Shown: positions 33,986-43,303 of the stretch, piece after piece
How the letters are laid out: each line of letters opens with the position of its first letter
How positions within the stretch are numbered: position 1 is the first letter of the stretch
Origin: CAZNPH01 sp964574985
Lineage (GTDB): Bacteria > Bacteroidota > Bacteroidia > Bacteroidales > SM23-62
Direction: 5' to 3'
DNA: 64,000 nt
Assembly (NCBI GenBank): GCA_964574985.1
Contig: CAZNPH010000001.1
Location: 248,001-312,000 of the forward strand
Notes under the pieces: model-generated
Database searches by the model: none
What the model saw: only the letters and a program-made list of their open reading frames with translations
What the model was told of the DNA's origin: nothing
Position numbers and translations under genes: made by a program

Positions 33986-35197
33986 ATGAGACACATTGTC
34001 TGCATATTCTGTTTGTTAACATCAATTATGGCTTTCGGCCAGGAAATTCCGGAGGTTCACCGTGCAATTGCAGAACAAATGAAAGGTCATCATAAACAAG
34101 CCATAGAGCTTCTGGACCAGGCCCTCCGTTTAGAACCTTCCAACCCATGGTATCTGTTGCTAAGGGGCAGAAACCATTACCGGACAGGGCATTTTGATCC
34201 GGCCATCCGGAATTTTCTCAGTGTGGAGGAGCTCAGGGACGGAAAGGCCAGTCTGGACCTGGCACGTTGCTACGCAAGAACAGGTGATCATCAAAAAGCC
34301 TTTTCATTCCTGGAAAAACATCTTGATTCAAAATACAGGGAACCTGAAGCGGTTGTCAGACTCGATCCCGCGTTTAGCAAATTGGAATCTGAAAAACGCT
34401 GGATCAATATCTGGAAGAAAAACTGGTATACCGATATGGAAAAATTGCTGGCAGAAATCAGGTATCAGAACAAAACCGGCCATCATATCGAAGCCCTCGG
34501 CCTTGTCAACGGGGCACTGGAAAAAGAATCACTGAAACATCAGCTTTATGGGGAAAAGGGCCATATTTTCCTGACCATGAAGAATTATAAAAATGCGGTT
34601 CGTGAGCTGGACAAAGCCATAGGAATCAACAGCCGTCAGACTGCATATCTTATTGACCATGCCAGATCTCTCACCGCTCTTGGCCGGTATGAGGAAGCCG
34701 TTGAGGATTATGACAGGGTGCTTTCATTTGAACCCACACGCTTTGAATGGTATACCGAAAGAGCAGCCGTACTTTCCGAACTGGGCCGGTATCCTGAAGC
34801 CGTCCGGGACATGGAATACTATACCGAACTTTTCCCGGATGATCAGGAAGCCTTGTTTCACCTGGGAACCATCCATCATGATCATGAGAAATATTTCAAA
34901 GCCCTGGAATGTTTTAATAAGATTCTGAAAAAAGACCGGGGAGAACCGGAATATTTCATTGCCAGGGCAAAAACCTATATGGAAACCAACACCCTTCATT
35001 TCGCCATCAAGGATTTTTCCATGGCCCTGGACATCAATCCCCGGGATCATGAAACGTGGTTCAATAAGGGTCTGGCCAGATTCAGGTCAGGCGACAGGGA
35101 AGGAGCATGTTTTGACTGGAAAATGGCAAGACAATACGGATCGGCAAAAGCAGAACGATATATCACTGATCATTGCCATTACTCCGGATCCGAATAA
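33986..35197 (+). CDS. Exported TPR protein
   Basis: 403 residues with a signal peptide (HIVCIFCLLTSIMAFGQ). Roughly nine or ten tetratricopeptide repeats fill the chain, for example HHKQAIELLDQALRLEPSNPWYLLLRG, YKNAVRELDKAIGINSRQTAYLIDHARSL, RYEEAVEDYDRVLSFEPTRFEWYTERA, YPEAVRDMEYYTELFPDDQEALFHLG. It is a protein-protein scaffold in the periplasm or outer membrane. Starts at the base after the CHU_C protein stop, so the two are coupled. It ends with 19 nt of overlap with the convergent DHODH-like gene. Confidence 0.88.
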   Translation: MRHIVCIFCLLTSIMAFGQEIPEVHRAIAEQMKGHHKQAIELLDQALRLEPSNPWYLLLRGRNHYRTGHFDPAIRNFLSVEELRDGKASLDLARCYARTGDHQKAFSFLEKHLDSKYREPEAVVRLDPAFSKLESEKRWINIWKKNWYTDMEKLLAEIRYQNKTGHHIEALGLVNGALEKESLKHQLYGEKGHIFLTMKNYKNAVRELDKAIGINSRQTAYLIDHARSLTALGRYEEAVEDYDRVLSFEPTRFEWYTERAAVLSELGRYPEAVRDMEYYTELFPDDQEALFHLGTIHHDHEKYFKALECFNKILKKDRGEPEYFIARAKTYMETNTLHFAIKDFSMALDINPRDHETWFNKGLARFRSGDREGACFDWKMARQYGSAKAERYITDHCHYSGSE

Positions 35198-36156
35198 TAC
35201 TTCAGGAATTGCGATCTTTCAAAAACAGCAGGATCTTCTATTTTCGAATAGTTCATCCTGCCCCGGAATTCATCAATTGATTTGTATTGTTTTTTATCCA
35301 TCCAGTCTTCAATTTCATCCCTGATCCTGCACAGATAACCGACTCCTTTACGGTACAATACCGAACACAGCTGTACAACCTGTGCACCGGCAAGCAATTG
35401 CTTTATTACAGCTTCCCCGCCATGGATCCCGGTGGATGCAGATATCTGGATTGCCGGAACCTGGCTGGATACAATGGACACCCAGCGCAGGGATTCCCGC
35501 ATCTCTGAAGGAGAACTCAGAACGCTCCCTGCTGTCATCCGGAAATCCCGTATATGGATATCAGGCGAATAGAAGCGGTTAAAAAGAACAACCGCTTTCA
35601 CATCCCATGAACTCAACTGGTCCACGAGATACACCAAATTGGTAAAATTCTGACCCAGTTTCATGATTACCGGTATGGATACCCGTTTACATATTTCAGC
35701 GGCAATATCAAAATACCGCTGTTCATATTCAGCGGATGCTTTTCCCCGGTCCAGCGGAATATAGTAAATATTCAGCTCCAGTGCATGGGCGCCTGCATCT
35801 TCAATCCGTTTGGCAAAATCAGTCCATTCACTTGCCGCCATGCAATTGATGCTGGCAATTACAGGCAGTTGGGTTTTCTCACGGGCAGATTCGATCAATT
35901 GCAGGTATTTTTCCACATTATTATAACGGGCATAATGGCTTACATAATCATGGGCTTCAGGATAATCTGCACCTTCAAGAAGCAACCCGCTTTCATGTCT
36001 GATCTGTTCCTCAAAAAGAGATTTCAGTACAACGGCACCAGCCCCTTGCTTTTCAAGCTCCAGTATCTTATCAAGTTGATCTGTAAGTCCGGAACTGCTT
36101 ATGATCAGTGGATTTTTAACGGAAAGACCGACGTATTCCGTTTGCAGATCTGCCAT
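35179..36156 (-). CDS. Dihydroorotate dehydrogenase-like FMN protein
   Basis: 325 residues, TIM-barrel of the dihydroorotate/dihydropyrimidine dehydrogenase superfamily: LSVKNPLIISSSGLTD, GAGAVVLKSLF, VIASINCMAASEWTDFAKRIEDAGAHALELNIY, IPVIMKLGQN, QISASTGIHGGEAVIKQLLAGAQVVQLCSVLYRKG. Bacteroidota often carry this paralogue beside serC/serA/DUF1015; whether it takes part in pyrimidine synthesis is unclear. It lacks the ordinary class 1 active loop near the catalytic Cys/Ser, so the true substrate is uncertain. It overlaps the TPR gene tail to tail and lies 23 nt after the DUF1015 gene. Confidence 0.78.
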   Translation of the reverse strand: MADLQTEYVGLSVKNPLIISSSGLTDQLDKILELEKQGAGAVVLKSLFEEQIRHESGLLLEGADYPEAHDYVSHYARYNNVEKYLQLIESAREKTQLPVIASINCMAASEWTDFAKRIEDAGAHALELNIYYIPLDRGKASAEYEQRYFDIAAEICKRVSIPVIMKLGQNFTNLVYLVDQLSSWDVKAVVLFNRFYSPDIHIRDFRMTAGSVLSSPSEMRESLRWVSIVSSQVPAIQISASTGIHGGEAVIKQLLAGAQVVQLCSVLYRKGVGYLCRIRDEIEDWMDKKQYKSIDEFRGRMNYSKIEDPAVFERSQFLKYYSDPE

Positions 36157-36179
36157 GGCGGTTCATTTTATTTAATGTA

Positions 36180-37430
36180 TTAATCCTTCAAGCTATGCAA
36201 AATCAGTCCGCTCCTCAGTTTTGGCTCAAACCAGGTGGTCTTTGGAGGCATGATTTTTCCTGTATCAGCGATATCCATAAGCTGCTCCATACTGACGGGA
36301 TAAAGGGCAAAGGCCATTTTCATTTCTCCGCTATCCACCCGTCTTTGCAGTTCTTCCAAACCCCTGCCCCCCCCCACGAAGTCGATTCTGCTTGAATGCC
36401 TCAGGTCCCTGATGTCCAGAAGAGGTTTCACAACCTGTTTGGAAAGAATCGCAACATCCAGATAATCAATAGGATCACTTGGATTAAAAAGACCTTCCCT
36501 GGTGGTAAGCAAATACCAGTTGCCATCCAGGTACAGGGAAAAATCATGCAACCGGCGGGGTTTTATGATCTCCTGTCCTTTTTTTTCCACAATAAACGAA
36601 TTCCTGAGTTTTTCCAGGAAAATTTCCGGGGTCATCCCGTTAAGATCACGAATCACCCGGTTATAGTCGATGATGTTGAGCTGGCTTTCCGGAAAATGAA
36701 CCGCAAGAAAATAGTTGTATTCCTCCCTGCCCGTGTGTACCGGGTTTCCCTTTCTCAGCTCGTTTCCAACATGTGCTGCTGCAGCCGTGCGGTGATGACC
36801 GTCGGCAACATAGGTAAAAGGAATATCGGTTGCAAAAAAGCAGGTCAGTTCCCTGACAACTTCCACATCACTGATCACCCAAAACCTGTGTCTTATACCG
36901 TCCTCACTGGTAAAATCATATTCAGGGCTATGCTCCGTATGCTTCTCCACAATACAGTCTATATCCTTATGGTCCGGATAGGCAAAAAATACCGGTTCGG
37001 CTTGAAACATGGTGGTTTTGATATGCGTTTTCCGGTCATTTTCTTTTTTTGGCCTGGTCAGTTCGTGCTCCCTGATCACATTGTTGTTGTAATCCGAAAC
37101 ACTTGCACAACCAACGAGTCCGTACTGCGTTTTTCCTGACATGGTCTGGGCATATATATACAGGCAGTCTTGCGGGTCCCTGATCAGGATCCCCTGATCG
37201 ATCATCCGGTAAAGATTCTCTTTCCCTTTCTGATATATTTCAGGAGAGTACGGGCTGGTACCCGGGGGGAAATCAATTTCAGGCTTCACCACATGCAAAA
37301 AAGAAAGATCATTGCCCCGGGCTTCTTTTCTGGCTTCCTCTGAACTCAAAACATCATAGGGCTTTGAAGCGATTCTCCGTGCAAATTCTTTTTTTGGACG
37401 GAATCCTTTGAATGGTTTGATTATTGCCAT
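36180..37430 (-). CDS. DUF1015 family protein
   Basis: 416 residues. N-terminal KPFKGFRPKKEFARRIASKPYDVLSSEEAR and the central GHH motif in YVADGHHRTAAAAHVG are characteristic of the DUF1015 family. Its biochemical role is not established; in Bacteroidota it is almost always next to serC-serA, which suggests a link to serine metabolism. The motif ADGHHR resembles a ligand- or nuclease-type site, but I would not assign activity. In the same minus-strand run as serC, serA and the DHODH-like gene. Confidence 0.9.
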   Translation of the reverse strand: MAIIKPFKGFRPKKEFARRIASKPYDVLSSEEARKEARGNDLSFLHVVKPEIDFPPGTSPYSPEIYQKGKENLYRMIDQGILIRDPQDCLYIYAQTMSGKTQYGLVGCASVSDYNNNVIREHELTRPKKENDRKTHIKTTMFQAEPVFFAYPDHKDIDCIVEKHTEHSPEYDFTSEDGIRHRFWVISDVEVVRELTCFFATDIPFTYVADGHHRTAAAAHVGNELRKGNPVHTGREEYNYFLAVHFPESQLNIIDYNRVIRDLNGMTPEIFLEKLRNSFIVEKKGQEIIKPRRLHDFSLYLDGNWYLLTTREGLFNPSDPIDYLDVAILSKQVVKPLLDIRDLRHSSRIDFVGGGRGLEELQRRVDSGEMKMAFALYPVSMEQLMDIADTGKIMPPKTTWFEPKLRSGLILHSLKD

Positions 37431-37460
37431 GGCGCATAATGTTGCATAATATGCCGGAAC

Positions 37461-38384
37461 TCACTTATTCACCTGAAAAGTTGTATCCCCGTTTTTCATA
37501 AAATTCACGATCTGGCTGGCTGCAGCTATTCCTGCATTGACATTGGCCTCCCGTGTTTGGGCACCCATTTTTTTTGGTGTAAAGAAGAATCTGCCCGGGT
37601 ATTTTTTTTCAATTTCCGGTGCTGCATCGGGCGCAACATCCGAAACATATCTGAAATCATCCCTTTCAGTAAACATTTTCAGCAAGGATTTCTCACACAT
37701 GATTTCCTTGCGGGCGGTATTGACCAGCACGGCGCCATCGGGCATACATGACATCAGGCTGTAATCAACCGATTCTTTCGTTTTCTCATTTGCAGGCAGG
37801 TGTAAGGAAATGTAATGGCATTTGGCATAGAGCTCCTCTGCATTGTTTACCGGTGTCACACCGTCACTGACCATATCCTTGCTTTCTATAAAAGGATCAT
37901 ATGCATAGATTTCCATTCCAAATCCTTTGGCAATCCCGGCCACGAGTCTGCCTGCATATCCATAGGCCTGAATTCCCAGGTTCTTTCCTTTCAGTTCAGT
38001 CCCCGGTTTACCATTGAAACAATTCCTGGCCATGTATACCATCATCCCCAGGGCCAGTTCTGCAACTGCATTTGAATTCTGACCCGGCGTGTTCATCACC
38101 ACAATGCCCCTTTTGGTGGCTTCTTCAAGATCGATGTTGTCGTATCCTGCACCGGCCCTGGCAACAATTTTCAGTTTCTTGCCGGCCTTCATCAATTCCG
38201 CATCCACCAAATCGCTCCTGACGATCAAACCTTCTGCATCTTCAACTGCTTTATGAAATGCAGATTCATCCGGATATTTTTCAAGTATGGCAAATTCAAA
38301 TCCCGCACCGGTGATCACACGATCGATTTGTCCCACAGCTTCCGGAGCAAAAGGTTTAATGGTTGCAACCAGTATTTTTGTCAT
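37461..38384 (-). CDS. serA: D-3-phosphoglycerate dehydrogenase, type IIIK
   Basis: First step of serine synthesis: oxidises 3-phosphoglycerate with NAD. 307 residues, so it lacks the C-terminal ACT and ASB domains (type III). Nucleotide-binding region GIQAYGYAGRLVAGIAKGFG; the first Gly of the usual GxGxxG is Ala here. ARAGAGYDNIDLEEATKRG and VNTARKEIM are family segments. The usual catalytic His is replaced by Lys in TPKKMGAQTREANVNAG, as in the K subclass known from Entamoeba and many Bacteroidota. Downstream of serC (21-nt gap) in one operon. Confidence 0.92.
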   Translation of the reverse strand: MTKILVATIKPFAPEAVGQIDRVITGAGFEFAILEKYPDESAFHKAVEDAEGLIVRSDLVDAELMKAGKKLKIVARAGAGYDNIDLEEATKRGIVVMNTPGQNSNAVAELALGMMVYMARNCFNGKPGTELKGKNLGIQAYGYAGRLVAGIAKGFGMEIYAYDPFIESKDMVSDGVTPVNNAEELYAKCHYISLHLPANEKTKESVDYSLMSCMPDGAVLVNTARKEIMCEKSLLKMFTERDDFRYVSDVAPDAAPEIEKKYPGRFFFTPKKMGAQTREANVNAGIAAASQIVNFMKNGDTTFQVNK

Positions 38385-38405
38385 TTTACCTGATTTTATG
38401 TGTAT

Positions 38406-39476
38406 TCAATGTTTTTTCTCAAATTCCTGCATCGCATTGATCAATGCCTGTACACTGCCGGCAGGCAATGCATTATACAGGGATGCCCGGAATCCCCCGA
38501 CGGAACGGTGTCCTTTGATTCCCACCATTCCTTTGGCAGAGGCAAAATCGAGGAATTCACTTTCCAGTTCCTTGTATTCCTCCTCCATGACAAAGCAGAC
38601 ATTCATGACCGAACGATCCGAATCATCCGCAACAGTACATTTGAAAAGTTTGTTTCTGTTAATTTCCCGGTAAAGCATCTCTGCCTTTTTCACGTTCCGG
38701 CGTTCCATCTCCTTGACCCCACCTTGCTCTTTCAACCATCTCAGGGTTTGGAGGCATGAAAATATATTGACCACCGGTGGGGTATTGAAAAGAGAATCCT
38801 TGTCAATATGAACCTGATAATTCAACATACTGGGTATAATCCTGTCCACTTTACCCAAAATGTCCTCTTTAATGATTACCACTGCAACTCCCGCGGGGCC
38901 GATATTCTTTTGCGCACCCGCGTAAATGAGACCATATTTTGAAACATCCACCGGGCGGCTCAGTATATCCGACGACATATCCGCCACCAGGGGGACATCA
39001 ACCTGCGGGTCTTCCCGGATCTCGGTGCCGTATATGGTATTGTTGGATGTAATATGGAAGTAGTCCGCGTTACCGGGAATTTGATAATTCTTTGGAATAT
39101 ATGTAAAATTCCTGTCCCCGGATGAAGCAACTTCATCCACTTCACCAAAAAACCTGGCTTCTTTTATGGCTTTTGAGGACCATGATCCTGTATTCAGGTA
39201 TGCTGCCTTGTTTTTCATAAGGTTATAGGGCACCATACAGAAATGCATACTGGCTCCTCCTCCGAAATATAAAACGCGATATCCTGAAGGGATTTCAAGA
39301 AGCTCTGCGATCAGGGCCCGGGCTTCCCTGATGATGGCGTCAAATTCTTTGCTCCTGTGTGAGATCTCCATGACCGACAGTCCGGTCCCATCCAGCTCCC
39401 GGATCCCCTTTGCTGTTTGTTCAACCGTGTATTTTGTCAGGATCGAAGGTCCTGCATAAAAATTATGTTTTTTCAT
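38406..39476 (-). CDS. serC: Phosphoserine aminotransferase
   Basis: Converts 3-phosphohydroxypyruvate + glutamate to phosphoserine; also used in the vitamin B6 pathway in some bacteria. 356 residues. MKKHNFYAGPSILTKYTVEQT at the start, ISHRSKEFDAI, LYFGGGASMHFCMVPYNLM, PLP Lys in YAGAQKNIGPAGVAVVII, and SVGGFRASLYNALP at the C-terminus. First gene of the serC-serA-DUF1015-DHODH cluster. Divergent from the phosphatase gene with an AT-rich ~150-nt gap. Confidence 0.96.
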   Translation of the reverse strand: MKKHNFYAGPSILTKYTVEQTAKGIRELDGTGLSVMEISHRSKEFDAIIREARALIAELLEIPSGYRVLYFGGGASMHFCMVPYNLMKNKAAYLNTGSWSSKAIKEARFFGEVDEVASSGDRNFTYIPKNYQIPGNADYFHITSNNTIYGTEIREDPQVDVPLVADMSSDILSRPVDVSKYGLIYAGAQKNIGPAGVAVVIIKEDILGKVDRIIPSMLNYQVHIDKDSLFNTPPVVNIFSCLQTLRWLKEQGGVKEMERRNVKKAEMLYREINRNKLFKCTVADDSDRSVMNVCFVMEEEYKELESEFLDFASAKGMVGIKGHRSVGGFRASLYNALPAGSVQALINAMQEFEKKH

Positions 39477-39629
39477 TTCGTAAAATTTAATTTTCTGAAA
39501 AAAATTTGATCGCGGAGAAGGAAACCAAAGTTCTTAAAAATTCAACAGTTTTTTCAATGATTGATGATTTTTTTTTTCAACTTTGGTTTTGTTTTCAATT
39601 CATCCCGGGAGAACCCATCATTGCACACG

Positions 39630-41474
39630 ATGTTTAACAACAAAATATACAATCAAATGAGAACCAACCTTATGTGGGCGGTGTTGTTTTTCTCTTCACT
39701 TGCCATTCATGCCCAGAAGACAGATATTCTCGCATTGCCTGATATTCAGCCTGAAGAGCGGATATGCTTTGCCCTTTACACGGTGCATGACCATACCCTC
39801 AAGCTGACTGCCCAGCTTTATCCCCTGCATAACACAGAGGATATCCGGGTGTATCTTGAGATCAACCGCGACGGGGAATGGGAACAGGTCGCCGGCACGG
39901 AAATCATATATCCGGGATATACCGCCCCGTTCCGTGTGGAAAAATGGGACGACTCCGAAAATGTTCCCTACCGGGTAGTTCACAACAATACTGCATATTA
40001 TTACGGAACCATCAAAAAGAATCCCGTCGATCAGGATACTTTCACCATATTCGCCTTTACAGGTAACTCTATCTATTCAGCCCACGGGGGCGACATCCCG
40101 AGGACCGACATCGTTGAGAACATCAAAAAAGCGGATCCCGATCTGTTGTTTTTCAGTGGCGACCAGGTTTATGACCATGCCAGACATTACAACGCCTGGT
40201 TGAAATTCGGAAGGGATTTCGGGGAAGTGATCAGTAACATACCCACCATCTGCATACCGGATGATCATGATGTGGGGCATGCCAATCTCTGGGGGGCCGG
40301 CGGAAGAAAATGCAAGTCTGCGGCTGGAGACGATGGCGGATATTACATGCCCGTGGAATATGTGAATGAAGTACAGCGTGCCCAAACCTCCCACCTTCCC
40401 GATCCCGTTGATCCGGAACCGGTAGATCGAGGAATCGGAATTTATTTTACCCGCCTTACATGGGGGGGGATCAGTTTTGCCATCCTGGAAGACAGAAAAT
40501 TCAAATCCGGACCGGACGGATTGGTCCCTGCCATGGGTCCCAGACCTGATCACATAGCAATCCCTGATTATGATCCGGATGACCTGGATGTGCCGGGAGC
40601 TGTCCTGCTCGGTGAAAGGCAACTCGGCTTTCTGGAAGACTGGGGGAAAGACTGGACAGATGCCCGGATGAAAGTTGTTCTATCACAGACCGTCCTGGCG
40701 GGAGGAGCACATATTCATGGTTCATGGAACAACAGGCTTTACGCCGATATGGATTCCAATGGCTGGCCCCAATCCGGCAGAAACAAAGCACTGGACAAGA
40801 TCAGGAAAGCCTTTGCACTGATGATCGCCGGGGACCAGCATCTGGGTACGGTGATCCACCACGGGATCGACCGTTGGAACGACGCGGGTTACTCATTCTG
40901 TGTACCTTCCATTGCAAACCTGTACCTCCGTTGGTGGGCACCGCTCAAACCGGGAAAAAACAGAAAGAAGGGTGCCCCCGAATACACCGGTGAATTTGAG
41001 GACGGCTTCGGCAACAAAATCACCATGCTGGCGGTTGCCAATCCGGATCCCGAAGAAAACCACAACAAACTAACCACCCGGGCTGCAGGATTTGGTGTCA
41101 TTAAACTGAACAAAAGAACCAGGAAGATCACCCTGGAATGCTGGCCCCGGAACGTGGACATTACCGATCCGGGCAACAAGCCATATCCCGGATGGCCTGT
41201 CATAATTGACCAGGAAGATAATTATGGAAGAAAGGCAGCGGGCTATCTTCCGGAACTGAACATCAACAAGTCAAATCAGGTGGTCAGTGTGATCAGCGAA
41301 GGCAACGGAGAAACAATATACACCCTGCGCATCAGGGGCAATTCATGGCGTCCCAAAGTATTCAGGAACGGATTGTATACCATACGGATAGGTGAAGGGA
41401 TAAATACCAGGGAAATCAAACATATTGAAAGTTCAGAAGAAAAATCCGGAAAGCCGATCCGTGTAGAACTGTGA
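39630..41474 (+). CDS. Exported PhoD-like metallophosphoesterase
   Basis: 614 residues from ATG 39630, or 605 from ATG 39657 (MRTNLMWAVLFFSSLAIHAQ is the signal peptide). An N-terminal beta domain is followed by an alkaline phosphatase D-type metal-binding core: FFSGDQVYDHARHYNAW, PTICIPDDHDVGHANLWG, FAILEDRKFK, VLGERQLGFLEDW-type LLGERQLGFLEDW, and LMIAGDQHLGTVIHHG. It likely hydrolyses phosphodiesters or monoesters in the periplasm. It ends one base from the convergent comB stop. No phosphate transport genes are nearby. Confidence 0.85.
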   Translation: MFNNKIYNQMRTNLMWAVLFFSSLAIHAQKTDILALPDIQPEERICFALYTVHDHTLKLTAQLYPLHNTEDIRVYLEINRDGEWEQVAGTEIIYPGYTAPFRVEKWDDSENVPYRVVHNNTAYYYGTIKKNPVDQDTFTIFAFTGNSIYSAHGGDIPRTDIVENIKKADPDLLFFSGDQVYDHARHYNAWLKFGRDFGEVISNIPTICIPDDHDVGHANLWGAGGRKCKSAAGDDGGYYMPVEYVNEVQRAQTSHLPDPVDPEPVDRGIGIYFTRLTWGGISFAILEDRKFKSGPDGLVPAMGPRPDHIAIPDYDPDDLDVPGAVLLGERQLGFLEDWGKDWTDARMKVVLSQTVLAGGAHIHGSWNNRLYADMDSNGWPQSGRNKALDKIRKAFALMIAGDQHLGTVIHHGIDRWNDAGYSFCVPSIANLYLRWWAPLKPGKNRKKGAPEYTGEFEDGFGNKITMLAVANPDPEENHNKLTTRAAGFGVIKLNKRTRKITLECWPRNVDITDPGNKPYPGWPVIIDQEDNYGRKAAGYLPELNINKSNQVVSVISEGNGETIYTLRIRGNSWRPKVFRNGLYTIRIGEGINTREIKHIESSEEKSGKPIRVEL

Positions 41475-41475
41475 T

Positions 41476-42198
41476 CTACTTTTCAAGCACCACCAGGGCA
41501 TTCTCCCGGAAGACCGGAATTTTATCCGTCACATCGCGGGTATGACAATAGGGTATGACATCGTCAAGATTCTTTTGCCTCAACCTTTCCCGCTGGGCCG
41601 CTTTGTCAATATATTGCAGCATATTGCCTTCTGCCAGGGAATACAGGTCCATGGCCGCTGTAGCAGAATCACATATGGTATGGAATAATCCGGTGGCAAG
41701 CAATTTCCTGACCATAAAACCTGCAAAAACAGAATCTTCAAGATTGAATTTATTCTTCCATCCTGCACACAAAATGATCAAATTTCTTTTCTGACGGGTA
41801 ATCCATTCACATATGGCCGTACAATTAAGATATGCACCGATCACTACCCGGTAGCATCCAGCTGCCATATGGATGGCCATGGTGCCGTTGGTGGTACTGT
41901 AGACAATCTGCTTCCCACCAACACGTTCCGGAGTAAAATTGAACGGGGAATTGCCGAAATCTGCAAAATCTTTCACGTACCCATCCCGTTCGGCAGCAAC
42001 CATAAATCCCTTTTCTTTATAGTCCTTTGCCTCCTGAACCGTACCTACCGGTATGATTTTCTGAACCCCGTTATGGAAAGCGTTGCAAATGGCTGAACTG
42101 GCCCTGAGAATGTCCACCACCACCACGATGGCTTCGGAATCTTTAAAAAAGGGGAACAGGGCCGGCGAAAAACAGACTTCAATCTTGTTCTGATCCAT
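41476..42198 (-). CDS. comB: 2-phosphosulfolactate phosphatase family protein (ComB)
   Basis: 240 residues. EVCFSPALFPFFKDSEAIVVVVDILRASSAICNAF, YSTTNGTMAIHMA and LNCTAICEWI are ComB motifs. In methanogens ComB acts in coenzyme M synthesis; in Bacteroidota the physiological substrate is unknown. Located 3 nt after gcvT, a common pairing in this phylum. Mg-dependent acid phosphatase activity is expected from the family. Confidence 0.88.
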   Translation of the reverse strand: MDQNKIEVCFSPALFPFFKDSEAIVVVVDILRASSAICNAFHNGVQKIIPVGTVQEAKDYKEKGFMVAAERDGYVKDFADFGNSPFNFTPERVGGKQIVYSTTNGTMAIHMAAGCYRVVIGAYLNCTAICEWITRQKRNLIILCAGWKNKFNLEDSVFAGFMVRKLLATGLFHTICDSATAAMDLYSLAEGNMLQYIDKAAQRERLRQKNLDDVIPYCHTRDVTDKIPVFRENALVVLEK

Positions 42199-42201
42199 GA
42201 A

Positions 42202-43290
42202 TCAGGCTTTATAGATCGGGAAACCGGTAATTTCTGCGCCCAGGACCTTATTCCGGATCCTGATGTTGATCCGGGTTCCTTTTTTGGAGAACCGGCTCTT
42301 GACATATCCCATGCCAATGCCCTTGTTCATCATGGGAGACAGGGTTCCTGAAGTAACCCGTCCAATCAATTTCCCCTGATCATCCAGGATATCGTAATGA
42401 CTCCTGGGAATGCCCCGGCCCGTCATGACAAAACCGGTCAGTTTTCTGTCAACTCCTTCTTCCTTCTGCTTCAACAGGCGTTCCCTGTCTATGAAATGGT
42501 TTCTGTCATTGAATTTTGTAATCCATCCGAGTCCGGCCTCAATCGGGGAAGTGGAATCGTCAATATCATTACCATAAAGGCAATAACCCATTTCAAGCCG
42601 CAAGGTATCCCTTGCAGCCAGACCCGCAGGTTTCAGATGCCGGGTTTTCCCGGCTTCGGCAAGGATATTCCAAAGATGAACCGCATCCTTGTTTTCGACA
42701 AACAATTCAAATCCGCCGGCGCCGGTGTAACCCGTAGCGGAAACTATGACTTTCCGGATGCCGTCCAGCCGGAGTGTACGCAAATTGAAAGGTTTTATGC
42801 TTTCTACTTCAGGGCCACCAATTTCTTTCAGGATACTTGCAGACCGGGGACCCTGAAGGGCAATCAGGGATATTGCCGACGAAAGATTTTGAAGATCAGC
42901 ATTTTCCCTGTTATTCTCATTCAGCCATTTCCAGTCTTTGTCAATATTCGCCGCATTGACCACAAGCCAGTATTCGTCATCACCCAACCGGCATATGAGA
43001 AGGTCATCAACGATTCCGCCCCGGCCATTCGGCATGCAAGTATATTGAACCTTACCCGGATCCAGTTCAGATACATCATTGGTGGTCATCCGCTGCAGAA
43101 AATCTGCAGCATACGGGCCGCTTGCCCGGAATTCCCCCATATGGGAAACATCAAAAATCCCGGCATTTTCCCGGACATTTCTGTGTTCAGCAATTACACC
43201 GGTATATTCAACCGGAAGATAGAAACCGGCATATTCCACCATTCTGGCTTCAAGTGCCTTATATATTTCATACAAGGCCGTTCTTCTCAT
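42202..43290 (-). CDS. gcvT: Aminomethyltransferase (glycine cleavage T protein)
   Basis: Transfers the methylene group from the H-protein to tetrahydrofolate. 362 residues from ATG 43290. Family segments: EARMVEYAGFYLPVEYTGVIAEHRNVRENAGIFDVSHMGEF, TTNDVSELDPGKVQYTCMPN, IALQGPRSASIL, VSATGYTGAGGFELFVEN, GLAARDTLRLEMGYCLYGNDID. The frame extends to 43365 but that overlaps the OmpA gene. GcvP and GcvH are not in the window. Confidence 0.95.
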   Translation of the reverse strand: MRRTALYEIYKALEARMVEYAGFYLPVEYTGVIAEHRNVRENAGIFDVSHMGEFRASGPYAADFLQRMTTNDVSELDPGKVQYTCMPNGRGGIVDDLLICRLGDDEYWLVVNAANIDKDWKWLNENNRENADLQNLSSAISLIALQGPRSASILKEIGGPEVESIKPFNLRTLRLDGIRKVIVSATGYTGAGGFELFVENKDAVHLWNILAEAGKTRHLKPAGLAARDTLRLEMGYCLYGNDIDDSTSPIEAGLGWITKFNDRNHFIDRERLLKQKEEGVDRKLTGFVMTGRGIPRSHYDILDDQGKLIGRVTSGTLSPMMNKGIGMGYVKSRFSKKGTRINIRIRNKVLGAEITGFPIYKA

Positions 43291-43303
43291 CGCGATAACT
43301 TTG

